Below are positions 35,618 to 45,583 of a stretch of DNA of 64,000 nt, piece by piece. Source of the DNA: Synechococcus sp. PCC 7336. GTDB lineage: Bacteria; Cyanobacteriota; Cyanobacteriia; Thermostichales; PCC-7336. The position numbers and the translations under genes are program-made. A model generated the notes under the pieces. That model worked only from the letters and a program-made list of their open reading frames with translations, was not told the DNA's origin and did not search any database. Location of the stretch: positions 1,721,268-1,785,267 of the forward strand of contig NZ_CM001776.1 of NCBI RefSeq assembly GCF_000332275.1, read 5' to 3'. Within the stretch, counting starts at the first letter, position 1. Every line of letters begins with the position of its first letter.

Positions 35618-36256
35618 TCATTCAGACTTGCCTTGGTTTCTTACCCATTGGCGAAACTGTTTAATTATCTTGTTCTCGCCAACAGTTGAGCGCAGGTCTA
35701 GAAACTGCGCAATATTCTCAGCGTTCAGCACTGGAATTGCAATGCTACTTTCACTCAAGACATAGCTTCCATTTTGCAAACAATGGATTTCTAAAGTACT
35801 ACCGTTATATCGCCAAATTTCTGGAACTCCCAGATCGGCATAGATGGAAAATCGGTCGAGAGAACTACTCGCAATATCAATTTCAACAGCTAGATCGGGA
35901 GGTGGAAGCTGCGCCAAGTCGATTTGTTCGGCTCTTCTCACCAGTGCCTCGTGTTGAATGTAGTAGCACTGATCTGGTTCTAATCCGCGAGCGAGATCTT
36001 GGCGATCGCAAGTTCGCGAGCCTAAACTTCGAATCTCTAAATCCAGTTCCTCAGTTGCAGCCTCAACCAGTCGTCCTAGAAGCTTCTTATAGGTTTCGTG
36101 AGGGTCGAGAGGCATGCGGATTTCAAGGGTACCGCTGTCATAAGTCAGTCGAATTGCCGGTTCCCCCTCAAAATCGCCGATGAGAGATTGATAGGTGGAC
36201 CAACTAATATTGCGAAGCAGGACCCGATCTGGACTCTGGATAAGCGTAGCTGTCAT
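35618..36256 (-). CDS. Uma2-family endonuclease-like protein
   Basis: 212 residues from ATG 36256 (MTATLIQSPDRVLLRNISW). PD-(D/E)XK-fold pattern of the Uma2 (DUF820) family, expanded in cyanobacteria: YDSGTLEIRMPLDPHETYKKLLGRLVEAATEEL, then PPDLAVEIDIASSSLDRFSIYADLGVPEIWRY with the acid-x-E core (DLAVEID). Real nuclease activity and target are unknown for nearly all members. It is distinct from the two duplicated Uma2 genes at 40.8-42.1 kb. It is convergent with the sugar transferase. Confidence 0.82.
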   Translation of the reverse strand: MTATLIQSPDRVLLRNISWSTYQSLIGDFEGEPAIRLTYDSGTLEIRMPLDPHETYKKLLGRLVEAATEELDLEIRSLGSRTCDRQDLARGLEPDQCYYIQHEALVRRAEQIDLAQLPPPDLAVEIDIASSSLDRFSIYADLGVPEIWRYNGSTLEIHCLQNGSYVLSESSIAIPVLNAENIAQFLDLRSTVGENKIIKQFRQWVRNQGKSE

Positions 36257-36333
36257 GGCATTACCCAGTAGGTCGAGAGCAACTGTAACTAGTTTAGCTG
36301 CTACCGACTGCAAGCCAATCCACCAAGAATCGA

Positions 36334-38907
36334 CTAGGTCACGACGAAGTTCACCAACTTCTTCGGTACCACGATCGCTTTGCGCAATGTTCCCTCCGCC
36401 AGATAGCGTTGTGCCGCTTCAGTAGCCTTGGCCAATTCCTCCTGCTGCGCCTTCGTCACATCTGCCGGAGCCTCAAACTCGCCCCGCCGCTTGCCGTTCA
36501 CCTGCACCACAATCGTGACGCTATCGGCCACCAAGGCGTTGGGATCGGCGATCGGCCAAGTACTGGCATGAACGGAACCTTCACACGCCAGTGCCGACCA
36601 TAGTTCTTCGGCAATGTGGGGGGCGAAGGGGGCTAATAACTGGACGAGGGTTTGCAGCCCTTCGGCATAGACAGGGGAAGCAAGCAGTTTAGCCTCATTG
36701 AGGGCGTTGCTGAGCTTCATGAGCTCGGCGATCGCCGTATTGAATTGATACCCTCCCTCCATGTCCTCAGTGGTTTCCCGAATAGCGATGTGAATCGCCC
36801 GCCGCAGATCTTTCTCCGCTTTGCTCAACTGGCCCGAACAATACACCTGGGGGCGCGAGTCTTGGGAAACAAAGGCATGTACTAGCCGCCAAACTCGATT
36901 GAGGAAGCGGAATTGACCTTCCACATCCGTATCGCCCCATTCCAGATCTTTTTCGGGGGGGGCTTTAAACAGAATGAACATGCGCGCAGTGTCAGCCCCG
37001 TAGTTCTGCAATACGCCTAGCGGATCGACGCCGTTGTACTTCGACTTCGACATCTTTTCGTAGAACACCTCCAGAGGGTTACCGGTGGTGGGACTGACGG
37101 GGCGATCGAGATTCTCGATGTCGGCGGCGGCCACATATTCGTTGGTTTGGGGGTCTTTATAGGTCAGTGCTTGCACCATTCCTTGGGTGAGCAGGCGCTC
37201 GAACGGTTCGTCAAAGTGGAGCAGATCGCGATCGCGCAACACCTTTGTAAAAAAGCGCGAATACAAGAGGTGCAAAATGGCGTGCTCGATGCCCCCGACA
37301 TACTGGTCTACGGGCAGCCAATTGTTTGCCTTGGCGGCATCGAACACCTTCTCCCCATTGGTCGCATCCGCATAGCGCAGGAAATACCAGGACGAATCGA
37401 TAAACGTATCCATCGTGTCTGTCTCGCGGCGCGCCGCAGCGCCACAGGTGGGACAGTCCACCCGAACCCAACTCTCTAGAGTTGCCAATGGCGAGCCGCC
37501 GCGACCGCTGAGTGCCACATCAGTGGGCAGTTCCACAGGCAGTTGTTCGTCGGGTACCGGTACAATGCCGCAGTCGGGGCAGTGGATGACGGGAATGGGG
37601 CAGCCCCAATAACGCTGGCGAGAAATCAGCCAGTCCCGTAGGCGATAGTTCACCTGAGCTGTGCCGATGCCTTTATCTTCCAGATATTCGACGACTGCGA
37701 CCTTGGCGTCGGAGACCGTCAGGCCGTCGAGGGGACCGGAATTGTGTAGAACGCCCGCTGCGTTGTCGCTGTAGGCTTCGGTCAACTCTGCTGCAGTGGC
37801 GGGATCGGCCTCGGGGGGGAAGACCACTGGAATAATGTCGAGGCCGAAGGTTTTGGCAAACTCGAAATCCCGGCTGTCGTGGGCGGGAACCGCCATGATG
37901 GCACCAGTCCCGTAGCCCATGAGGACGTAGTCGGCAATCCAGATGGGGATTTTGTGGTTATTGACGGGGTTAACGGCATAGCTGCCGGTAAACACGCCCG
38001 TTTTTTCGCGATCTTCGGCGGTGCGATCGATCTCGCTCTTGGCGGCGGCGGTTTCTCGATAGGCTTCCACTGCTGCTTTCTGCGCGGGGGTCGTCAGCTC
38101 GGCCACCAGCGGATGTTCGGGGGACAGCACCATGAAGGTTGCCCCCCAGAGCGTGTCGGGGCGAGTGGTAAACACAGGAATCGACTGACCGGTCGCTGCC
38201 TTAAATTCCACCCGCGCGCCAGTGGACTTGCCAATCCAGTTGGCCTGCATCGCCCGCACTTTATCGGGCCAACCGGACAGTTTCTCCAAATCCTGCAGCA
38301 GTTGTTCGGCATAATCGGTAATTTTGAGAAACCACTGGCGCAGCATCCGTTTTTGCACCACTGCGCCCGATCGCCAGGACTTGCCCTCCGCATCCACCTG
38401 TTCGTTCGCCAGTACCGTCTGGTCGATCGGGTCCCAATTCACCGCCGACTCTTTTTGGTAGGCCAAGTCCGCCTTGAAGAACTGCAGAAAGAGCCATTGG
38501 GTCCAGCGGTAGTAGTCGGGACCGCAGGTGCTGACTTCCCGCTCCCAATCGTAGGAAAGGCCGAGCCGCTGCAGTTGCGATCGCATTTGAGCAATATTCT
38601 GCTGGGTCCACACGGCGGGCGAAATACCGCGATCGATCGCAGCATTCTCTGCTGGCAGTCCAAAGGCATCCCACCCCATCGGGTGCAAGACTCGAAACCC
38701 CTGCATCCGCTTGAATCGAGCGATCGCATCCGTGATGCTGTAGTTGCGCACGTGCCCCATATGCAAATTGCCGGAGGGGTAGGGAAACATCGAGAGCGCA
38801 TAAAACTTGGGGCGCTCGCCATGCTCGGGAGTCTTGTCAGCTCCCGTTGCTTGCCACTGCTGCTGCCACTTCGGCTCAATCGCTTGGGGATTGTAGCGTT
38901 CTTCCAC
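36334..38907 (-). CDS. leuS: Leucyl-tRNA synthetase
   Basis: Class Ia synthetase of 857 residues charging tRNA-Leu. The nucleotide-binding HIGH motif appears as LHMGHVRN in [17 protein letters not shown]; the CP1 editing domain holds the [21 protein letters not shown] threonine-rich region and [19 protein letters not shown]; the zinc-binding CPTCG lies in the insertion; the second signature is [12 protein letters not shown]. The C-terminal anticodon-binding and C-terminal domains are complete. Length is normal. The long open frame on the opposite strand across 37.9-39.1 kb is a shadow. Confidence 0.97.
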   Translation of the reverse strand: MEERYNPQAIEPKWQQQWQATGADKTPEHGERPKFYALSMFPYPSGNLHMGHVRNYSITDAIARFKRMQGFRVLHPMGWDAFGLPAENAAIDRGISPAVWTQQNIAQMRSQLQRLGLSYDWEREVSTCGPDYYRWTQWLFLQFFKADLAYQKESAVNWDPIDQTVLANEQVDAEGKSWRSGAVVQKRMLRQWFLKITDYAEQLLQDLEKLSGWPDKVRAMQANWIGKSTGARVEFKAATGQSIPVFTTRPDTLWGATFMVLSPEHPLVAELTTPAQKAAVEAYRETAAAKSEIDRTAEDREKTGVFTGSYAVNPVNNHKIPIWIADYVLMGYGTGAIMAVPAHDSRDFEFAKTFGLDIIPVVFPPEADPATAAELTEAYSDNAAGVLHNSGPLDGLTVSDAKVAVVEYLEDKGIGTAQVNYRLRDWLISRQRYWGCPIPVIHCPDCGIVPVPDEQLPVELPTDVALSGRGGSPLATLESWVRVDCPTCGAAARRETDTMDTFIDSSWYFLRYADATNGEKVFDAAKANNWLPVDQYVGGIEHAILHLLYSRFFTKVLRDRDLLHFDEPFERLLTQGMVQALTYKDPQTNEYVAAADIENLDRPVSPTTGNPLEVFYEKMSKSKYNGVDPLGVLQNYGADTARMFILFKAPPEKDLEWGDTDVEGQFRFLNRVWRLVHAFVSQDSRPQVYCSGQLSKAEKDLRRAIHIAIRETTEDMEGGYQFNTAIAELMKLSNALNEAKLLASPVYAEGLQTLVQLLAPFAPHIAEELWSALACEGSVHASTWPIADPNALVADSVTIVVQVNGKRRGEFEAPADVTKAQQEELAKATEAAQRYLAEGTLRKAIVVPKKLVNFVVT

Positions 38908-38999
38908 CGGTTGCGCTCCAGATCGACATCGCGGTTACTCCTCCACATTCTAGCGATCGGTTACAGCGGAACTGTGTCGAATTTCTCAGCTTTAGCTGT

Positions 39000-39857
39000 T
39001 CATTCCCCCCACTCGATCGGATCGCCAACGCGACCTTCCACCTGGCTGGCAAAGTTGCGGGCTCCTGCATAGGTGGCAAAAACTGCTACCCGAACCAGGG
39101 GTTGACCGTTGACCTCAATCTGGCGATCGAAGGCATCGCGACAGAACATCAGGCGCACTTCCTCCAGGCGATCGAGCGGCACGAAGACCGGATACCAGAT
39201 ATCGAAGGCGTCGCTGTAGGGGGAACCGCAACTGTTGCGGGCGCGAGGGGGGGCGGCGGCGTTGCGGTAGCTGGGGGGGGAAACATCCCGACCCAGGCAG
39301 ATGCTATCGAGGCCGTAGATGGCATAGCCGGGAATGGTTTGGATATAGTAGGCTTCTGTTTCTAGGGCGTGAGTGTAGGCGTTCCGATAGCCGCCTTCCA
39401 CTTGGCTGAATCGACTGCGGGCAGAGACGGGCACGTTCAATCCGACCGCAGCGATGCTGCCCCCAATTTGCCCGGAAGCACAGTCTTGCACGACGTGAAA
39501 GGCTTCGTGTCTGAGCAGAATGAGAAATTTATCGGCTTGGGGAGAGGCTAAGGAGTGGGGGGCGATCACGAGCCTGCCGTCTCGGTAGGAGCCTTCCACA
39601 ACAAATTGGTTGCCCACTAGATGGGGGCGATCGTTGAATAGAACCTCAATCCCGACTTCAATTAGGGCGGCGATCGTGTTGTTGATTTCTAAGCGTTCTG
39701 CCGAGCTGAGGGCCCTTTGCTGGTTGGGATGCAGGCGAGAGAGCAGCGCTTGCAAGTCGTCGTCATTGGCAATGCGATGGACGGCAGCTCGGGCGGGCAA
39801 GGCAATCGGGGCAATTGCTAGTATTGCCGCAAGCCCCCATTTCAAGAATGATTTCAC
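39000..39857 (-). CDS. Secreted protein with HExxH metallopeptidase-like motif
   Basis: About 285 residues from GTG 39857, giving a clean signal peptide (KSFLKWGLAAILAIAPIALPARA-A). The open frame continues to a TTG at 39905, which adds a non-signal extension. The mature protein has LLRHEAFHVVQDCASG, an HEAFH motif as in zinc metallopeptidases, and LETEAYYIQTIPGYAIYG, whose glutamate could be the third ligand. Several cysteines suggest disulfides. The last 70 residues (VRVAVFATYAGARNFASQVEG) look like a SPOR-type domain, which would direct it to septal peptidoglycan. Peptidase function is inference from the motif and export. Confidence 0.65.
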   Translation of the reverse strand: MKSFLKWGLAAILAIAPIALPARAAVHRIANDDDLQALLSRLHPNQQRALSSAERLEINNTIAALIEVGIEVLFNDRPHLVGNQFVVEGSYRDGRLVIAPHSLASPQADKFLILLRHEAFHVVQDCASGQIGGSIAAVGLNVPVSARSRFSQVEGGYRNAYTHALETEAYYIQTIPGYAIYGLDSICLGRDVSPPSYRNAAAPPRARNSCGSPYSDAFDIWYPVFVPLDRLEEVRLMFCRDAFDRQIEVNGQPLVRVAVFATYAGARNFASQVEGRVGDPIEWGE

Positions 39858-40031
39858 TGGATCGATCCGGGTCAGAGTCCAGGTTGTGCGTTCAACCTGA
39901 TACAAGGAAGCCCAAATCAGACTGACGAACGATCTCTCCCCGTCGAGATCGGTGTTTTTGCGGAGCAGGCGATCGCTTACCCTACACGACGTCGCGAACA
40001 GAAGAGTTTACCGAGAAAGCAGTCTGTGAAT

Positions 40032-40772
40032 ATGCGCATCGCGATTTTTGTCCTAGTGTTTGCTCTGACTGGTGTGGGACTGCTGTACGTGCAGCCTCGC
40101 TGGATCTTGGGAATTGCTGGACGTCTGTCGGGCGATCGCGTCTTGTTCTTTGTGGAAACGGAACGACCGTTTGTGGCGCTGACGATTGACGACGGCCCCG
40201 ATCCGGAAACGACGGCCAAGATTTTAGCGGTGCTCGATCGCCACCAGGCCAAAGCGACATTTTTCCCGATCGGCTCGCATGTTGAAGGGAACGAGACGGT
40301 GGTGGCGGAGATGGTAGCTGCGGGTCACGAGCTGGGCAATCACATGTTGGAAGACCGGCTCAGTGCGGGGTTACCGATCGAAACGTTTGCCAGCCACCTC
40401 AAACAGACGGAGTCGTCGATCGTGTCCGCTGCCAAGGGGTTAGAAGGCTTGCATTGGTTCCGTCCGGGGCAGGGACTCTATACCCAACGCATGTTGGATG
40501 TTGCAGAAGCTGAAGGGTACCGCGCGGTTTTGGGGTCGGTGTTTCCCTACGATACGCTGTTGGGCCAACCGGGCTTTTCGGCTCGGTTTATTCGCGATCG
40601 CGTTCGACCGGGCTCGATTATTGTGTTGCACGATCGCGGCGAGCGGGGGGAACGAACGGCGATCGCTTTGGAAATACTGCTACCTCAGCTAGCAGATCGA
40701 GGCTACCGAGTGACGACTCTATCGGAATTGGTTGAGAGCGGGGCTGCAGGCAGTACGGAACGGGTGAACTAG
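40032..40772 (+). CDS. Polysaccharide deacetylase (NodB domain)
   Basis: 246 residues from ATG 40032 (GTG 40026 is possible). An N-terminal signal-anchor (IAIFVLVFALTGVGLLYVQ) leads to a NodB/CE4 domain: TIDDGPDPETT (motif 1, catalytic base and metal Asp), GHELGNHM (motif 2, metal His pair), FRPGQGLYT (motif 3), then RPGSIIVLHDRG near the end (motif 5 with Leu-His). It should deacetylate N-acetylated glycans on the outer face of the cytoplasmic membrane. Its last codons are copied into a duplication downstream. Confidence 0.88.
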   Translation: MRIAIFVLVFALTGVGLLYVQPRWILGIAGRLSGDRVLFFVETERPFVALTIDDGPDPETTAKILAVLDRHQAKATFFPIGSHVEGNETVVAEMVAAGHELGNHMLEDRLSAGLPIETFASHLKQTESSIVSAAKGLEGLHWFRPGQGLYTQRMLDVAEAEGYRAVLGSVFPYDTLLGQPGFSARFIRDRVRPGSIIVLHDRGERGERTAIALEILLPQLADRGYRVTTLSELVESGAAGSTERVN

Positions 40773-42059
40773 AGTAGAGGCACAGACATTTCAACAAGGC
40801 TATGGTTGCGAGTCCGACAGTTAACTACCTCACGCCTGAAGACTATTTAGAAGGTGAGAAAAAGAGTCCCATCAAGCACGAATACGTTCGGGGCGAGGTC
40901 TTTGCAATGGCGGGGGGGAGTGACTCCCACGCAACCATTACATTGAACTTTGCTGCTCTGCTGCGCAATCACGTTCGAGGTACGGGCTGTAAAACCTACG
41001 TTGCGGATATGAAAATCCGAGTTGAAGCGGCAGATGTGTTTTACTATCCCGATGTGTTTGTCACCTGTGACAGCGACGATCGCCCGTACGAATACTTCAA
41101 ATGCCATCCCTGTCTCGTGGTGGAAGTGCTCTCCGACTCGACTGAAAGGCTAGATCGGGGCGATAAATTTGCCAACTATCGCCAACTGGAATCTTTGCAG
41201 GAATACGTCCTAGTCAGCCAGAAGCAGCAAAGCGTCGAGCTGTTTCGGCGCGATCTCGATGGGTATTGGAAACTATATCCCCACCAGGGGGGAGATAATA
41301 TCGAGCTGACCAGCATTGGGTTTCGGTGCGCGATCGCCGACCTCTACGAGGATGTTGAGTTTGTGCCGGAAGTATAAACTCCGTATCCCAATATTCCCTC
41401 ATCAATCCCTCTGACCGGCCCTCTGGAAGATCGAGTAGGCCACAACCAGCACGGAACGGGTGAACTAGAGTAGAGGCACAGACATTTCAACAAGGCTATG
41501 GTCGCGAGTCCGGCAGTTAACCACCTCACGCCTGAAGACTATTTAGAGGGTGAGAAAAAGAGCTTCGTCAAACACGAATACGTTCGGGGCGAAGTCTATG
41601 CAATGGCTGGCGCGAGTCGAACGCACATCACCATTGCGGGGAACCTGTATAGCCGATTGCGCACTCACTGTCGCGGGACTGGTTGCCAAGCTTACATTGC
41701 GGATATGAAGGTCGATATTGAGGCCGCTGATGTTTTCTACTACCCGGATGTGGTGGTGAGTTGCGACAATCGCGATCGCCAATTCGACTATTTTCAGCGC
41801 CATCCCTGTCTCGTGGTGGAAGTGCTCTCCGACTCGACTGAAAGGCTAGATCGGGGCGATAAATTTGCCAACTATCGCCAACTGGAATCTTTGCAGGAAT
41901 ACGTCTTGGTCAGCCAGAAGCAGCAAAGCGTCGAGCTGTTTCGGCGCGATCGCGATGGGTATTGGAAACTATATCCCCACCAGGGGGGAGATAATATCGA
42001 GCTGACCAGCATTGGGTTTCGGTGCGCGATCGCCGACCTCTACGAGGATGTTGAGTTTG
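40755..42059 (+). repeat. Tandem segmental duplication, 696-bp period
   Basis: Copy A runs 40755-41363 and copy B 41451-42059, with a constant offset of 696 bp. The shared block begins inside the last codons of the deacetylase gene (ACGGAACGGGTGAAC), which shows that the sequence was duplicated from the left. Leaders and the first about 25 codons are almost identical. The middle (about 40870-41100) is strongly diverged. The last 260 bp (41104-41363 against 41800-42059) differ at about three positions. This mosaic indicates gene conversion or recombination between copies. Confidence 0.9.
40802..41377 (+). CDS. Uma2-family protein, copy A
   Basis: 191 residues, PD-(D/E)XK-like Uma2/DUF820 family: YLTPEDYLEGEKKSPIKHEY, VADMKIRVEAADVFYYPDVFVTC, PCLVVEVLSDSTERLDRGDKFANYRQLESLQEYVLV. 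The acid core is D-V-F and V-V-E-V. The ATG lies about 30 bp after the deacetylase stop and could be read from the same transcript. The C-terminal 85 residues differ from copy B at only one internal position (L/R) before diverging at the last four residues. Biological role unknown. Confidence 0.85.
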   Translation: MVASPTVNYLTPEDYLEGEKKSPIKHEYVRGEVFAMAGGSDSHATITLNFAALLRNHVRGTGCKTYVADMKIRVEAADVFYYPDVFVTCDSDDRPYEYFKCHPCLVVEVLSDSTERLDRGDKFANYRQLESLQEYVLVSQKQQSVELFRRDLDGYWKLYPHQGGDNIELTSIGFRCAIADLYEDVEFVPEV

Positions 42060-42091
42060 CTCCAGATGAAGCGGAGGCTAAGCTCAATTGA
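41498..42091 (+). CDS. Uma2-family protein, copy B
   Basis: 197 residues, paralogue of copy A. The middle third is quite different (ASRTHITIAGNLYSRLRTHCRGTGCQAYIADMKVDIEAADVFYYPDVVVSC). The end carries a longer tail (APDEAEAKLN). Because its 5' flank is a copy of the deacetylase 3' end plus the intergenic leader, it has inherited the same translation signals. It is convergent with the GT4 gene, overlapping its 3' end by 8 bp. Confidence 0.85.
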   Translation: MVASPAVNHLTPEDYLEGEKKSFVKHEYVRGEVYAMAGASRTHITIAGNLYSRLRTHCRGTGCQAYIADMKVDIEAADVFYYPDVVVSCDNRDRQFDYFQRHPCLVVEVLSDSTERLDRGDKFANYRQLESLQEYVLVSQKQQSVELFRRDRDGYWKLYPHQGGDNIELTSIGFRCAIADLYEDVEFAPDEAEAKLN

Positions 42092-43238
42092 GCTCCCAAA
42101 AAGCATTCCAGCAATTCATTGCATAGGTGGCAAACTCGCTTCGAAATTGTTCGACACTAAACCGAAGTGCATTTTCGCGGCAACTGAGCGGACGAATAGC
42201 CGTTTTTTCAAATTGCTCGATCGCAGCTTTGAGACTGGCGATCGCCTGCTCGCCAAATAACACTCCGGTCGGATTTTCTGCCTCCAACCCTTTGACCGTT
42301 TCTAAAGCTCCGCCAGCTCCATAGGCAATCACTGGGGTACCGCAAGCCTGTGCTTCCACAACCGTAATGCCAAAATCTTCCTGAGCCGCAAACACAAATG
42401 CCCTTGCTTTCTGCATGTATTCCCTCAAGCATTCCATTGACTGATATCCCAATACTTCAATATTCGACGTTGCAAGTTGTTGGACTCGTTTCAAACCCGG
42501 ACCATCCCCGATCGCCACTAACCGCTTATCCGGCATCTGCGAGAAAGCTTCTACAATCAGCTCCATCCGCTTGTAAGGCACCATCCGACAAGCAGCTAAA
42601 TAATAATCCTCGCGAGGCCCATCATACAGTTCGAACTCGTTCGCGTTCACGGGAGGATAAATGACGCGAGCAGAGCGTCGATAGATTTTCCAAATGCGAC
42701 GGGCGATGAATTGGGAATTGGCGGCGAAATAGTCTACACCACTGGCACTGTGGCGATCCCATTGACGCAAATTGTGGAGTAAATAGCGCGCTAGCCAACC
42801 TTTGGGACCGCGATCGAAGCCCGATTCCCGCAGATATTGATGCTGCAGATCCCAGGCGTAGCGCATGGGGGAGTGAACATAACTAATGTGGCATTGACTG
42901 GGGCCGGTGAGAACTCCTTTTGCCACTGCATGGGAACTGGAGAGGATGAGATCGTAGTTGGATAGATCGAGTTGTTCGATCGCCATCGGCATGAAGGGTA
43001 AGTAGTTTTGATATTTTGTCGGTCCCCACGGTAGGTTTTGAATGAATGTGGTGCGAACGGGTTTGTGTTGAATGAAACCCTTTAACTCTACAGGTAAGTT
43101 TTCGACGACTGCATACAGGTCTGCGTGCGGGAAGAGCGTTAAGAGTTGTTCCACAACTCGCTCCGAGCCAGAGTAGTCGATTAGCCATTCGTGGACGATC
43201 GCCACTTTGAGTTCGGCAAATGCGGGAATGGCAGGCAT
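42084..43238 (-). CDS. Family 4 glycosyltransferase
   Basis: 384 residues, GT-B fold. N-terminal VAIVHEWLIDYSGSERVVEQLLTLFPHADLYAVV, with the glycine-rich acceptor loop; C-terminal donor domain with YLAACRMVPYKRMELIVEAF, LVAIGDGPGLKRV and the E-x7-E motif in AAQEDFGITVVEAQACGTPVIAYGAGGALETV. No membrane span, so a peripheral cytosolic enzyme building exopolysaccharide or lipopolysaccharide. Donor sugar unknown. Divergent from the DUF721 gene. Confidence 0.92.
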   Translation of the reverse strand: MPAIPAFAELKVAIVHEWLIDYSGSERVVEQLLTLFPHADLYAVVENLPVELKGFIQHKPVRTTFIQNLPWGPTKYQNYLPFMPMAIEQLDLSNYDLILSSSHAVAKGVLTGPSQCHISYVHSPMRYAWDLQHQYLRESGFDRGPKGWLARYLLHNLRQWDRHSASGVDYFAANSQFIARRIWKIYRRSARVIYPPVNANEFELYDGPREDYYLAACRMVPYKRMELIVEAFSQMPDKRLVAIGDGPGLKRVQQLATSNIEVLGYQSMECLREYMQKARAFVFAAQEDFGITVVEAQACGTPVIAYGAGGALETVKGLEAENPTGVLFGEQAIASLKAAIEQFEKTAIRPLSCRENALRFSVEQFRSEFATYAMNCWNAFWELN

Positions 43239-43367
43239 TGACGGACAAAGGAAGTGTGCCGCGCCAATCGTACAGCATCGTACCCATTTGCCCCATCTCT
43301 CGCTAGACTCGACTGAGTTCTCAAGAACTTGTGTTCCTCTCGCGAATCGTTACGGCAGTCCCATTCG

Positions 43368-43904
43368 GTGTTTCAATCCCTCGATAATGTGTTGAAGGCT
43401 GTCAAAGCGCAGCCCACCTGGCAAGATTTCCGGCAACTGGAGATCTTGCAACAACGCTGGCCGACAATTGTGGGCAAAGCTGTTGCCCGCAACACCAGAC
43501 CCCTGCGCCTCTACCGCGACACCCTCCACGTCGCTACCTCGTCTCCCACCTGGGCTCAGAACCTTGCCTTTCAACGGGCTCTGCTCGTCGAAAAGCTCAA
43601 CCCCCACCTATCGAAACCCATCAAAGACATTCGCTTTCGACCGGCAGAATGGCACCGAAGCCAAGGAGGCGATCGCTCTGTCGTGCCGACCTCTTTCATC
43701 TCGCGCCCCAGCACTGCCCCCCAACGTCCCAGACCCGCAACCCCCCAGGAAGCCTTTGTACGCTGGCAGCAGCGGGTCAAGCAAGCCCAAGCGAACGCGG
43801 GTACGCTTTCCTGTCCGGCCTGTGGCCGACCCAGCCCTCCCCAAGAACTCGATCGCCATTATGTCTGTGGTTTCTGCTTCCGAGAAGACTCTAAAAGAAT
43901 TTAG
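43368..43904 (+). CDS. DUF721/DciA-like protein with zinc ribbon
   Basis: About 178 residues from GTG 43368 (FQSLDNVLKAVKAQPTWQ); a TTG at 43329 would add 13 residues lacking family similarity. The N-terminal DUF721 domain has QRWPTIVGKAVARNTRPLRLYRDTLHVATSSPTWAQNLAFQR. In other bacteria DciA-type DUF721 proteins load the replicative helicase. The C-terminal part adds a CPACGRPSP...CGFCF zinc-ribbon motif, which is an extension relative to the minimal domain. The helicase-loader role is a possibility from family membership only. Confidence 0.78.
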   Translation: MFQSLDNVLKAVKAQPTWQDFRQLEILQQRWPTIVGKAVARNTRPLRLYRDTLHVATSSPTWAQNLAFQRALLVEKLNPHLSKPIKDIRFRPAEWHRSQGGDRSVVPTSFISRPSTAPQRPRPATPQEAFVRWQQRVKQAQANAGTLSCPACGRPSPPQELDRHYVCGFCFREDSKRI

Positions 43905-44014
43905 CGAAATCCGATCGAGCACCGGAATTGTGGCACTGTGGCATCAGTGAACGTTGCGCTAGCGCAGAGGGTTCGGCAGCGAATTCTGCTGGGTGTGACG
44001 ACTGTTGTTGTTGG

Positions 44015-45583
44015 GTGGCGATCGCCTTGACCTCCAAAGCTTCCAATTCGATTCTGCAACGCCTGTTTGTCAACCTGATAACCGCGCTGGCCCTCTTCTT
44101 GGCTGGCACCTCTCTGTTTGACAGTTGGGTGCAACCTCCCCCGCAAACCCGTCTCGATCTGATTCAGACCAACCTGTCACTCCAGGCCGTTCGCACCCTG
44201 GACAATCCCGATTATCGAGACCTTGCCCGCACCCTCTTCGGCTCGCAAGACCCCGTTGACGGTGCCCTCAAACAATATCGCAAGGCCACAGACACTCTGA
44301 CCCAAAGAGTGGCTGAATCACGGGCGGACGATCGCTCGGAGAGTGCTGACGACCTGGCGGCTGAGACTCCCTCGCCAGAGGGGGCAGAAGCTCTGCAACA
44401 GCAACAACTCGCCCTTGACGAACTCAATTTACGCACGGGAATTTTGCTGGCCCATCAAAGTGAAGTCCTCGATGCTCAAACCTATTGGCGGGCGGTCGCA
44501 TCCGAACAGTTGCAACCCTGTGCAGAAGTACTATCGGGTCTGTGGGATCCGCAATTTCTGCGAATTGTGCCCAATGCAGAAGTCAACCTGCAGCAACACT
44601 TAGATGGCTGGTTCGAAGCCACTGCCCTAAAGCAACTCTATCGCCTGCAACAGCGTCCCGACGCCATTGCCGAACTCGATCGCGAACAAGAGCAAGCGGC
44701 GATTGAGTCTCTCGCGCGATTGTCGATTGTCAGTGGCGTTCCTGTTTCGTTTGGAATCATTGGCTTCTTAGTGCTGCTTGTCTGGTTGGTGGGGGTGGCG
44801 ATGAAGAAATGGCCCGCTGTGGGAGAAGCTTGGTCGGTGCCTTGGCCTGGTGTTGCAGTACAAGCGGCGGTCTCGCTCTGGTTTGTTGGGTTTTGGGTAA
44901 CGGGACGATTGGTGCCGGGGCTCTATTTGCTGGCGGTGGTGGGGCCGAACTTTAGTCGTGCCACTCAGTTGCAGCAGGCGATCGCCATTCTGCTCACCTA
45001 CGCAGTCGGAGCAGCGATCGGGCTAGCGCTCGTCTATTGGGCTGTGTCTCGGGCTGAGAATTCCGCAGTCGAGGCTGGCAATGGCGAGACTGATGCAAGC
45101 ACTGGCGATCTACTGCGGGTGCGCCTGTTGGATGCGTGGCCGGCATGGGGTATTGGCGGATATTTGAGTGCACTGCCATTAGTTGTGGTGGCTGGATTAG
45201 CAGCGCAATGGCTGTTACCCAATTCTGGCGGGGGAAATCCAATTTTGCCGCTAATTTTAGAGAGTCAGGGTTGGGCACCGCGCGTGATTTTCTTAATTGT
45301 GGTGGCTGTGTTTGCACCTATTTTTGAAGAAACCTTATTTCGCGGCTTTGTCCTGCCGTCACTTGCAAAAGTAATGCCTGTTTGGGGGGCCATTGTTGCG
45401 AGTGCAGTTTTATTCGCTGCCGTTCACCTCAATTTCTCCGACCTGCTACCCCTGACAGTTTTGGGTATTGTGTTGGGCTTAGTCTACAGTCGCAGCCGCA
45501 ATTTGCTAGCACCTATGCTGCTACATAGTTGCTGGAATGCAGGCACGTTTGCGACACTGCTGATTCTGGGGGGTGGCGCGTAA
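44015..45583 (+). CDS. CPBP-family intramembrane protease-like protein
   Basis: About 522 residues if GTG 44015 is the start; the open frame reaches 43928 but the extension is cysteine-rich and unconvincing. An N-terminal membrane helix (LFVNLITALALFLAGTSLF) is followed by a periplasmic or cytosolic helical region (residues about 30-220). Six or more membrane spans follow. The C-terminal CPBP/Abi domain is complete: IFEETLFRGFVLP (EExxxR), AVLFAAVHLNF (FxxxH) and LLHSCWNAG (HxxxN). The family includes CAAX-type proteases and bacteriocin-immunity proteins. The large N-terminal extension is common in cyanobacterial members. Confidence 0.83.
   Translation: MAIALTSKASNSILQRLFVNLITALALFLAGTSLFDSWVQPPPQTRLDLIQTNLSLQAVRTLDNPDYRDLARTLFGSQDPVDGALKQYRKATDTLTQRVAESRADDRSESADDLAAETPSPEGAEALQQQQLALDELNLRTGILLAHQSEVLDAQTYWRAVASEQLQPCAEVLSGLWDPQFLRIVPNAEVNLQQHLDGWFEATALKQLYRLQQRPDAIAELDREQEQAAIESLARLSIVSGVPVSFGIIGFLVLLVWLVGVAMKKWPAVGEAWSVPWPGVAVQAAVSLWFVGFWVTGRLVPGLYLLAVVGPNFSRATQLQQAIAILLTYAVGAAIGLALVYWAVSRAENSAVEAGNGETDASTGDLLRVRLLDAWPAWGIGGYLSALPLVVVAGLAAQWLLPNSGGGNPILPLILESQGWAPRVIFLIVVAVFAPIFEETLFRGFVLPSLAKVMPVWGAIVASAVLFAAVHLNFSDLLPLTVLGIVLGLVYSRSRNLLAPMLLHSCWNAGTFATLLILGGGA

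Noticed and set aside
37879-39072. 397-codon open frame on the plus strand opposite leuS
   Set aside because: It lies antisense to a gene with complete synthetase motifs, has no family pattern, and long antisense frames are common in GC-rich cyanobacterial DNA.
43928-44014. Upstream extension of the CPBP protease
   Set aside because: The extra 29 residues are cysteine-rich and unlike any export signal; GTG 44015 places a membrane helix near the start.
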